Assembly (NCBI RefSeq): GCF_040581485.1
Contig: NC_090134.1
Coordinates: forward strand, 20,111,698-20,175,697
DNA from: Linepithema humile
Taxonomy: Eukaryota > Arthropoda > Insecta > Hymenoptera > Formicidae
Length of the DNA: 64,000 nucleotides
Reading direction: 5' to 3'
The stretch's first letter is position 1. Every line of letters begins with the position of its first letter. Shown here in pieces: positions 41,245-53,800 of this stretch. The notes beneath the pieces are model-generated. The model did not search any database, was not told the origin of the DNA, and saw only the letters and a list, made by a program, of their open reading frames with translations. The translations under genes and the position numbers were made by a program.

Positions 41245-44200
41245 TCTCAAACTGAAAAAATGCTACGTTAAAGGATTTATGCACAACTGGGAGAATGCGC
41301 AGTGAATGACACGACATCCGCATTGATCTACAGACTCGTATGCGGCCGGCGTAAAAATTGAAAATGCTAGTGCTGCAATAATTGAAGATTTCAATCGAGT
41401 TTATTGACGCCAAAAACGCGCGTTCGGCATCGGATAAAATTGAATTACAGCTTGGAAAAAAAAAAAAAAAGAGAGAACGACACTTGTAACCCGGCCGCTG
41501 CGTTCTAGGCATCGAAAGCTGATCGGGTACCATCGGCGTAAAACGCGTTCAATCAGCTCCGTATACGTGCATTCGAACGCCCAGTATATCGGAAGTAATA
41601 CTGCACTCCAAAAATCGACGATACGATTACGCGTGTACCTGTTTTCGTATTTTTTAACCGTAACTGGCAGCGGTCCGATCCGTTATTCAACGTCCGATTG
41701 AATAACCGTAACAAGGCGTAACTCGTTTTATTTTCCAATACGTTGCTACACAGTGTCTCTTTCTTTCTTCCTCTCTCTCTCTTTCGCGTATAACGGTCCA
41801 CATGCGATAAGTATTATTATCAGTATAAATGTGTCAGGCGTGCCAGTATCTTGTTAATATGAATACATTAACACATTGAGCGCCTCTGCTATTACCGTCA
41901 TGGTCGGTAGCCACATCGCATCTTGGTTGGATTCGCATTAATGCCGTGACGGCTGTAGCCGAGCATTAATTACGCTTTTAATTAGTGTAAAAACGCCCGT
42001 AAATATAAATATTTATGTCGGTAACAATTAATTTTAACTCAAAGAAAAATATAATTGTGAATAACGTTATCTTGAACTAAATATCTCTTGTTTTTGTCGT
42101 TTAGTATAAATGTTACCGACACGTTATGTTTAGCACAATTATATTTTTATGTTTGGAAAATGGTACTTTATCTCTCAGGATTTTTCACTCCAACATTACT
42201 TACCGCAAGTCTCTAAAATTCATCAGTCGAGTCTCTCAATATCGACATTTATTTAATGGGAGCAGAAAACTCCGATATTTCGAGCGATGCTGACATCACA
42301 ATCGCCAGTCACGTGTCATCACGATTGACATTAATTCTGGCAAACTCACTCTTTTTTTCGCTTTTGGTTGATAAAATCAAATTTATCGAACGCACAATAA
42401 TTCCTAATTTATTGTTCGCGACAAGAAAGTCGAGTGAAAATAGGATATTTTATATAATTGCTACTTTTTATTTATTATAATTCTCAATGCATTACGCTCT
42501 TCCTTTTTTGCTTTAAAAAAAAAAAAAAAAAAAAAACCAGCATCCACGGGTTTTTGACAGGACAGAATAAACATTTAAGTTACGTGAGTTTATTGTTGAA
42601 TAAAGCCATCTATCTTGCGCGATATACATCTCTGTGGGAATTGTTTATCCTCTTGATATCCTGCTGAGTACTCCTAATCGGGCCAGTGACGGCTATTACA
42701 TTAATTACAAAATAATTATGTTGTCGGCAGTTACGCCTTGAAACGAAAGAAAAGTTACGCCTTGTGCTGAGGGTGCAAGGAACGGACGCTAATGTATCTA
42801 CAACGTGTCGTCCGGACCACTCGAGCGCGGCATTACGGACTCTTGGCTGTTGCTGCGCGCCAGCTCCTCAACCTCTGATTTTTCGTGGCGGGAGGAAGAC
42901 CTCTCGTAATTATTTTTTCTCATTAACGCGCCCTATTGTCCACGCGCGTGACAGCAGTCGGTAACTACCATCACGTTTTAATTAAATCCACGTGAAATAA
43001 AGCGTCAATACAAAGATGAAATTTTGCGGACACTTCGTAGCTAACGAGCGCGGTAAGATCAACACAATCATTGTGGATAATAATGTCTGTGCTCGCGGAA
43101 GGATTGTTACAAAATGATTACCGATCCTGAATACAGTGTGAGAAAAAAAACACTATCACCCGGAATGATAATTATATCATTTTCCTCGCGTCATATTTTT
43201 TATAATAAGACAATGAAATTTTTACAAGCAACAATAGGTGAGGTACAAAACGCCGTCACCTTTCTTCGCTTGATAATACCATTGTTAAAAGAGCGCGGAT
43301 CTTCCGACCGAACAAAATTCTCGCCGCAAGAGGGAAGATCCGTGAATATCCGCGGATGTTGGAGCGAATCGTCGCGCCTCCGTAGTCGTCATTCTTATCT
43401 AACGGCGGCCCCCACGTTGGCGACACGGATTGTTAACTGAATCCGGGAGCCGGCATTGTTCGAGGGTACCGAGCGCGCAACAGTGGTCCATTGTTTTCTC
43501 GGACACGGCTTTTCTTCCTCTGCCTTCCGATAGCTTTTTCTCTCATTTCGCGATCCGTCGCGACTGATTGTCTCTCGACTCTTCGCGACTGTGACACGCG
43601 CGCATTGTTCGCGGCTGAGATTGTCGAGCGACGCGATTTCGTCTTCTCTCATCCGATCGCCGTCCGAGTCTCATCCTCTCGTACTTCAATTCCGCTATCG
43701 TCCGCTTATCGAGGATATTGGTTTACTTCGGAGCGAGTAGGGCGCGTCTTTAAAGTTCAAGCTCGCGCGCGGCCACAGCGGCGGATATAATGCGCGTTTC
43801 GGCCACGGAGCCGAGAATAGTTCAAAGTAAATACCGTGCCGTGAGTGGTGCCTTCTAATCTTCCTCTCCTTCTTCCACGGGCGATATTCTGATTGCATTA
43901 TGATCCGGCCGCGAACAGACGCGGCTCCTCGAGAGGAATACTCCATCGACGTTGATGTAATGCACGGGCGCGAGGATTGTCGCCGGTGGTAAGTGGAAGT
44001 GTCTGGTTAACCGGTTTGACTCGTGAATGATCGCCTTGCGAACGATCGCGTCGTTGATCGTGTCTGACAATGAGTAAAACGCCGGAGAGCTTTTGGCAAT
44101 ACTATAGCGTCACGAAGGCGTTCTGTGAACGAACGAAGAAGTGAGCGATTTTCATGATATATCTGTTTACACGAAAGTTTTGATCGAATTTCTTACAGAA

Positions 44201-47122
44201 TTAACCACTGATATAATTAGAATCAATTTTACACATTTAAAATGTTATTTAAAATTTGTTTCCCATAAAAATAGAATGAGAGACACATGTTCTTCCTGTG
44301 AGTTTGCTATTTTGATATTTTGCAGAATTAATTAATGTAATTTGTTTCTGTCCAGAATTGAAGCTAATTTTTTGATTTCTTAATTTAAAGACTCTATCTT
44401 AATTCTTTTAAAATACAATTTAAATCAAATGAGGCTATCTTCTTCAATAGAATTTTAATGTATAAAAATCTATAAAAAAATTAATGATTATTATATCATG
44501 CTCTACTGAATAGATTAATTTATTTAAAACATAAAGTTTATATAGGGAAAACTCTTGGAAAACAACTGTACCGCTTGAAGCACTTGTGCAAATTAGCCGG
44601 AATACTTCTTGGGAACGCGGTAATTGAGCGCGCAACAATAGGCGCGGATTTCGACCGCAGTATTTAAATCTAGATATATCTCGCAGGACTACAGAATGAA
44701 GTGGAAGTAGGTACCCGGCGGGCATTGAGTGCGGTTATACTTGTAACTTGGACGGCGACCCCGTGAGAGAGAAAGAGAGTAGAGAGCAGCCGCAGGCGCT
44801 GCAGTAGTAAGAATTCTACCGCGCGCGCGGATGTGAATGAGCCCCGCAGCTGCCACATTCCTGTGTGCCATCACCGCGATTTCCTTCCATTTTCTTTACC
44901 CCTTCCTACTCTTCTTTACTCGAATATTCTGGGTAGATCTCGCGTGAGGGGTCTACGTTGAGTTGCTTTCAAGTCAATGTAGTCAAGTTTGCTCGAATAA
45001 ACGTACCGTCGGCATAATTTCATTGTGTCGGCGCGATCTTGAACGGGCAAGATATATTCTTAAGGCAGCCAGTTGCGTAAGTATGTAACGTAACTTCCAC
45101 ACGAGCGAATTTCGGGACATCCGATTTCAATGTGTTGAGACATACGCGATAATTATACTGACTTATATAATAGCGTATCGCACAAACAATATTCTTGAAA
45201 TATATATATATTTTGCGATTTGCAAATTGTAGATTCTTAAATATCTTCGATTTAATTAGCTATTTTTTAAAAGTGCGTATAAATAAAATGCATTAAATAT
45301 GAAGGGATTAATGATTATCTAAAAACTTATGTATACGGAGAATATAATTAGCAATGACTATATTTTTATATTTAATCAAAATTACTTATTACTCAATTTT
45401 ATTGATGTTTTATTTCAACCGCAGCTAACTCATTTTTCGTCTCTTTCCGGTTCTAGAAAGATGTAAAATATTAAATGTAAATCAAAATTAATTTACATCG
45501 GTTGAAATCGATGAAATACAATTTTGCGTTTATATCTTCTTATCATAAATTAATCTGCAAATTATTAATTCATATTTTTACGAAAGAGAGTCGGTCGTAA
45601 GTTGCGCGTATTTTCGGTGTGTCGCGCGTGTCGTCCGAATCTTTATTTCGGTTCTCACGTTTCGGCGGCGTGTGCACGCGCAGGAGTGCGAGATACATGA
45701 GAGTGCGGTGCGAGCGAGCGCGAGCGAGTACCGGGATAAATATTGCTCCTGTGGAATGTGCATCGCGGCGCGAAGGTGCCGATATCAGCTTACGGTACAT
45801 ACACGCACTGCGTAAACGAGCCTTTTCGGAGCACGCGAGCGTGCAACTTGTTCGCTCTGATATGGATTCGGGTTGTTTCACTCCGCTTTATTATGACAGT
45901 AAACGATCCTAAAAGATACATTCTATGCCATATTACGTTACATTAAAGATTACACGCAATAATAACATTGAGGCCATTTCATATATGAATATATTAAATG
46001 CACGAAATGCTTTTCACCTTGCTAAGCATATCTCTGTTTATTATTTTTATGTGGAACGATATAATCTTATTGCGAATATATCTGTTACGTCTCTTGGCGC
46101 AAAAATTACTGCTAATAATAAATTATTTATTTAATGATAATTTAGTAAATAATCTAATTTGTTTCGTGTAATATATAATAGTATTTTCGTAATGTACTGC
46201 GTCTTTCGTGCCATTCGTTATGTCGCATACGAGTTTACGCAAGTTTACTGAATAAAAACAGATATTATAATTAAGCTATTTTCATCCAGTAGACTTGCGA
46301 TAATTAAGTCTTTGTTGTGTAACGCGGTAGATAATGTCTATGATTAGGAATGTAAACTTGCAACATAATCGTATTTACCTGTCAGCATATCTCTATATCT
46401 ACATACAATTATTCCGCTAAAATCGTATTTAAGAATATTCAATAATGTGGCATATAATTTTTTTCTTTCGCAACAATTGCGAAAAATTCCTGCAAGTTTG
46501 CAATAGATCAAGCAAAAGAATGTCCTCAGTGTTATTAATTGCCGCTTCCACTTGCATTTTACAGTATGTCATCTTCTTGGTTTCCAAGAATAATTCTCTA
46601 TCTTTAATGCATGAAATCAGCATAGTGGATATAACAAACAACAGTGCTGTCTATTATATGTGTAGCATGTAATGAATAGCAGATTGCATGTCACCGCGTA
46701 ACGTACGAAAATCTAATTAATTTGCATTAATATTATACAAGATCTATTTCCAAGAATATATATTGATTAGTGGATACTGTTTCTGAAATCTAGCATTTCT
46801 GAGTACTCGGTGCTGTCTTGAAAATTATTTGTGTAAGCCGCATGAGGAAATCTATGTTTTCTCGTAAAACACAAGACCGCGAATCACATTAATCAACAAT
46901 CATCAATTTTTCTTAATGCAACGATAAATGCTACCGAGCATTTCTGTTTAATGACGAAAATCTTGCACAATCGTCTCGCATGCACACAATGCGCGTCGAC
47001 GGTGCGATGAATTAGAATCGCGGTTACGCCGCACGGAGAAGAGAAACGAGAGGATGCGCCGTGGCACGTGCATCGTGCGCATTATTCTCGTTTCTCGAGT
47101 GGTCGAACCCGGGTCTTTCTCG

Positions 47123-47174
<52 letters not shown>

Positions 47175-47840
47175 AGCGAGCGTCGAACATAGAAGAAGAA
47201 AGCGGGTTGAAACGAGCGGGAAGATACGCGACGAGAACGCGTGCAAAAGAGCGAGAGGAAGAAGCAGTCCCGCCACGTGTGTGCAGCCATAACATATATG
47301 TAAAATTAATTAAAGTCGACGGATGCGAAGGGAGCTCTTTATCGCACCCTACCTCAGTTCAGAGACTAAGGGAGAGTGGGATGAGGTAGGAGGTACGTAC
47401 GCGTGTATTGTGATAACTTCTATCGCACTTCTTCTACTAAGTTCGTCTTCGTCTTCTTACCGCGCTTCTCCTCATCATGCACGCTACTTCATGATCTTCC
47501 GATACTCTTCACCGAGATTGTTAACCAGAGGAAGTGTGGGTATGCGTGATAATGCGGCCGCTGAAGACTCGATTTGTTAGGAATTAATCATCTTCCGACT
47601 TGTATATAAAGAATGCTTAAGATTATCTCATAATATTGCTTTGATACGCAGGAAATTAGTAAATACGATAAACAAGAGGTTAAAATTTTTTTAAACATAT
47701 TATGCATATTTTATGCAACAGAAAATTATTTACAAAAAATATTTTTAAAAAATTGGTTTAAATTGACATGCAACATCGATAAATTTATGTTTTGTAAATG
47801 AAATTAGAATAATAGCGTAACTGCATGTGTTATGTTCACG

Positions 47841-47878
<38 letters not shown>

Positions 47879-50800
47879 GTTACCGCGGATGTGACAATTT
47901 TAGCTGCACTGTGACGACCGATTCAGCCGACCGCGCGATATTAAAGACTCGTGAGCGAAATAATATGCTGTACTTGGCGCGACGAAACGATGCTCCTTCA
48001 TCTCGCGAGCTGGGAAGCGCCGTTCGTTGACACTAGCGTCGCAATATAAACCGATCGAGGTGCCGAAGTGGTGCGGTGACAGTGTCTCGTAGTTGTCGGC
48101 GCACTAGAGATAGAAGGGATCGCTGAGGGATCTCTTCTCGGGAGGGGGTGACCGTTGATGGGAAACGCCGACGATAGAGACAAAGGGAAGAGTGCCGGAG
48201 CGATTCTCGCAAGAATGAAAGGGGAAGACTCGCAGGATCTATCTCTCTCCGTCGCTTGAAAGAGACGAATCGTGCCGAGGGAAGCGACGCGAGAAAAGAA
48301 GATACGGCGGCACAGGAAAGTAAGAAGGAACCGGAGGAGACAGCGACGCGATTGCCCTCTTGCTTGCCTCCAAGTTGATGGGGGTTGCTTTGGACGCGTC
48401 CCGACATACCCCTGGTCCCGGGGGACAAGCCGCACACCACCTTACCTCACCTTACCACACACGATCCTGTCGCGAAAAGAACTCCCCGGCGGGCGTAAGA
48501 AGCCGAGGACAATAATCCTGCTGACAGCCGGCTCATCGTCGTAGCTTATTTCGATCCGCGACGGTCTCTGAGCCGTTAAGAGGAGCGCTGTCATACACAT
48601 CGTAATATCAGATTTTAATGCCATTAACGCGCACTCGCGTATCGACATTGTACGAGGCTTATGAATGTGTATGCGTGCAGGCGAAAACGTTAAAAAGAAT
48701 ACGCTCGAACGATTTTGTTATCCGTCGAGCTGCGAAAAGATTATTTCCTCAATGTAAAATAAATCTGCAGCAATAGCATCTTTTGCTTAACGAGAGAAAT
48801 TCAACCAGATATGGTAATTATAAATATATTACTATTCAGAGGTCACGAGATATGTATTTAACGTACAATGTTAAGCGAAGAGATAAAGATATCTCTCTAG
48901 CTAAAAAAAATAAAGATATGCATAAATAAAATCGCTTACGCAATGAAAAGTCTGAGATTTTTTTAAATTCGATAAATGCGAAGCGACAATATTTAATCTG
49001 TTTTTGCGGCAATACGTCGTTCACGGCGGGCTGCGAAAGTTGCGCATTTTTTTATTTAAAACACCGACAAGACGTAATCCTTATATTCTCGGGATCTTGC
49101 GGGGCCACCCGGCGTGTTCCGGTAACGGGATATTCAAATGGCTCCGGGCTGTAGGTGTTAACGGCGAGAAATTCGCCGTGTTTACGGCGCTGGTCGCGTG
49201 CACCGCGGCCGAATGTCGGTGCGCGCGGAATTTCCGACGTCCGCAGCGGCGCTAAGCGGAGTTCGAACACCGGGGTTACTGTCGCGTTCGGTATTCGTGT
49301 CAGTTGGCATCGGTGTAGAACGCGTGCAGAGACGAATCGTAAAAGATGGGAGAATGTGTCGTTGAACACCGAGCGGGCGATACTGTGTGCAGTTTAGGGC
49401 GATGAAACGCCGGCGCGCTTATAAAGTATTTCCGACGCCGTTAACGTCGCGCCGCGTTCGCGCCGCGCGCACCGCCTAACGATTTCATTTGCCATTAGCC
49501 TGAAACTCGTATTACGAATTTGTCAAAATGCACAGAATGTATTCTAATGCGTCTAAATGCGTTCTATTTGCGAGCGATTATCAGTCGTTACGTTCACATC
49601 GAAAGCGACAGATGTGTGCGACGAAGATGCAATTTTTAATCAGCGAGAAGACTAAACTATCTGACAATTTCTTAATTGACCATTCACTGTCGCCAATTAT
49701 CTCAATGTGTTTCCCGGAAGGAGAATTATTGAGCAATAATCTAACTATTGGTCAATGAGATATCAATGGTGCTGCGTGTCCGCATGAGATTCGCGACAGC
49801 AGAAATCTTACATAGTTGACTCCGCATGCATTATCACAATTGCTCGCAGAACCGATGACGTGACTTGAAAAGGAAACAAAGTCGTCTTTGTGATCACGAT
49901 CGAGACGCGCGCTTCGTAAGCGGATGGCGGATGGCTCGTTCATTCTGCCGATAATATCGGCGAGCCGATATCGGTCCCGACGCGGCAAAGGGAATTATTA
50001 ATATTAGCGGTTTTCGCGAGAAACCGGTCTGCGCCGATGATCGGCCAATTTGTTTATCCGCCGACGTGGAATATCAAAAGATTAGAGGCGGCGAACGGAA
50101 AATAAACATCGGCCAATAAAGAGATCCGAAAATATCCGTCTGTATCTTTACACACGGTCCGCTGGACCGGCCTGATCTATGATTATGGATTTCGTGAGAG
50201 GTCGACGGCAAACTCGTGTCTTTTGACGATCGCGGGAAATGTGTTTTCTGCACCTTTTGCAGCCCCGAGAAAGGTACATAAATCATGTATCGTGCGCACG
50301 ATGCCATCGAAATACCATGCATAGGATACATTATTGTTTTTCTTTCGTCTAAATTTTCTTCTGATTAAATGCATGTAATAAGAAAAATACTAGACAGACA
50401 AAAAGTGCAAAAAATAATTTATAATGTATGAAAGTTAAATTTAATATGTACGATCGACAATGATTCGAAATAAAAGCAATTCGTGTGTACAATTTATCAT
50501 GTTACATGTAATCTAGTTAATTGAGTAATAAAAGAAACGGTTGTTTTCGACGATTAGATTACGTATATACTGGTAGTTTACATGTGGAGTCTTTATTTAT
50601 ATCCAACGAGATAGGAAATTCACTGTGGCACACGTGGCATAATAGAATTCAATTGCAGGGATACAAATGACATCAACGAGATCTATCAGATTATTAGATT
50701 ACGCGAAGAAAAAAGCCGTAATCCTGCGTGAATTATCATATAACATGTCTTATGAAGAAGTATTAATACTTGATGAGATGATAATCATGGCAATTTTAAA

Positions 50801-53800
50801 AATAATTTGAAAAATTATCGATGTAAGATCTATTAATAAAATTACGCGGAAAATCCACTTGAAATGACCAACAACGGTAACTTTCATTAAAATTAATAAC
50901 GATGTTTGTGGGACATATTTCTATCTAATAATAACACTTCCCTCGTCTGCACCGATTTTTGTCCTACATTGTCAATGTCTGCATTATGCATCGTCCATCG
51001 CGATACGATTTTGCGATGAAAGAGACGGCGGACGACTTTCGAGAGGACGGCCGGTCGCATCACGGCGACGTACCCGCGGACCGTCTATACACCTCTCGCT
51101 ACACTCGAAGAGCGGCGCCACGAAAATACCGGCTTCCGGTTGCCCTAGATTCCCGCAATTCACGGATCCCTCTCTTTCTCCCTTCTGTCGTTGCGACGCC
51201 GGCCCTGTACAAAAAGAATCCCGTTCAAAGCGCTCCATATATATATAATTTATGTATCCACAAACCGCCCTCTGTGTGTCCGTTGGATTCCGCGTCTCTC
51301 TTTTAAAATTCCATTAAAGAGTGTAGCGGCGCTTTTTTGTTGGCTCCTCGTTGTCTCCGCTCGTCGCCGCGAGAAGGGCCGGTCCTCCCCTTTCCTCTCG
51401 ATCGATTATTCATAACGCGGTGCATTTCGGGCGAAGGCGATCGCGATAAAATCGCACCGATATCCGAGGACGACCCTAATCCGATCTGCGGGGCCGTTCA
51501 CGCCGGCGCGCGCTCTTGGCAGCGCGACGTAATTTTAGACAGTACCCGCAGTGACAGTCTTTATAACGCACGTGAAGTATGAACCACTTCCGGTGGATCT
51601 ACGTCATGTCCTCTTGCACTCGCACTCCAGTGGCTCCGATTCTAAATCTAGACAAGCGAATTTCGTGGCCTTTAGCCCCGCATCTCGCGCGGCGCATTTC
51701 GCGACGACTCGTGGATGCGATGCTTGCAAAACGCATTGTCGGTACTGTTAAATAAAATCGCGAGAGTTTCGAGATATATCGTCGATCTAACTATATTTCT
51801 CCCCGTTACAATATTCAAATGTTGCAGATTAACGTGGAATTGCGATGCATCGAGATAGCAAGCCGGGTTTATATGTTTAACAGATATATAATGCGTCTGC
51901 AATATATAATTTTAATTAATTTCTTCGCGATTTTACACAGCGCACAGCTAATTGAGATATCAGTGCTTTCTTCCGCGTCACACGGATTCCGCTTGACTGA
52001 TGATCCGATAGATAATCGGGCGAAGAGCGATTACGGGGGTAGGTATGTTTCGGTAATTGCGTGGCTAAGTTTAGGCGGTGCAGTTGGCGTCAATGCGCGG
52101 ATGCATATTCAGAACGGAGCTCCTCATATTCTTATGCTCACTTACTAAACCGCCGCGTCGCGTGTGGATGTGAATGTGAATGGAACTTGCTGGCACCCCG
52201 CCTGTTTATATTTAGCCACTGTGGGCGGTATAGCTGTCACGGATACGTATCATCGGCATAACTGAACTGTGCAAATGAATAATGAAGTTCCAGTCGCTTC
52301 TCCCTCGGCTCTCTCTCTCTCTTATTCTCTTTCTCTCTTCCCCACTTCTGTCGCCCATTATAGTTGCCGCGAACCGAAGACGTTACCCGAATTGGCGTTA
52401 CCCGGGTCGCCGCGTCTCATTGTCTCGGTGGCCGATTCTTCGCGTCGCCGAAGGCAAACGCGACATGTGGTCTCAATGAACGCATATGCGCGTACGCTCT
52501 CGCAGGGACATAAACGCACAGTTCGGCAGCCTTTGAGCGACTCGCCGTGCCGACGCATCGTAAAAGATTGTAACATCAGCGACTACAGAAAATGGAGAAC
52601 ATGGTCACATGATACTCTCAATCCGAATGTCATGATTGCCTTGTTAGTTCCGTGCTTGATGCTTAAAGCAACATATATATATATTTGCTTTTTTATATGC
52701 GAAATCCAATTCCCGTGCATTATCGAAAGTAGGTGAGGTAATGTATCGGTTAATTAATATCAGAAGTCTAAAGAAAAGATAAATAGTGATAAATTTTTAT
52801 TAAAATATTATTTCGATAAAAGTGGAATTAGTTTCTCCTTCCTAAAAGAACGTAATATCTCGATTTCTTTTTAAATCATAATTTAAGGATAATCGATATT
52901 TTAATTAATTAAAATTTATAGATGAAACTGTACGCAAATGTAAAGATGAGAATATTAATTCCTCGATCAATCTCGATTAAAGTTAAACATTGGTGCAAGC
53001 TTTATTTCTAGCACGGCTAAAAAGCACACTGTAATCAACAGAAACCGATTGACACATATATTAATCGACTTCTTGCCCGTCACACATTGTAATCATTTCG
53101 CGCGTCATTATCTGTTAGAAAATCCGCAAAGACCAATAAGAAGTATCCGGCAATGGCTAATTGACACGGAAGGTCACTGCTTATCGCCGCTTGCGTAACA
53201 CCGCGTGTTTTGCACGGATTTTTGTGTCGCTGTCCGACGACAGAAACTCAGCCCGCAATTTTTATTTCCGCCGCGATTTATATTTACAATGTGTGCCGGC
53301 CAATGTTTTCCGCCGACTTTCTACGCCTCGATGATAAAGCTTTGCCGGCAGAAGCCGTTGTCGATCGTAAATCATTTTCCGCGATCCACCATCGAGCGTC
53401 GAGAAATTAATAATCGCGGGAAGTCGGAGAAGGGCGACACGAGTGCATCCAGCGTCGCGCGCGCGTGTGACGTCTCAGCTGGTGCACAGGCTGGATGAAT
53501 AAACGTCTTCCTTATCGTCTAAAATAAACTCCACGCGTATCTGGATCGTAGCCAGGACTTAGGAAAGTACAATGATATTCGTCGCGTAAATTGTTACGTT
53601 CCTATGGAGGGTGAATCGGATACTCGTCTAAATCCGGCATGCAATTAATGCTATTAATATAATGTTCATCGCAAAAAAAATTGCTGGCGATGCACTTTGC
53701 TAGCTGAGATCTGCTTAATCACGATATTACTAGTTAATCACGATATTACACGCAATTAAGTTTTTTACTATTGGATTGTGAATTTTCTTTATTAAACGCA

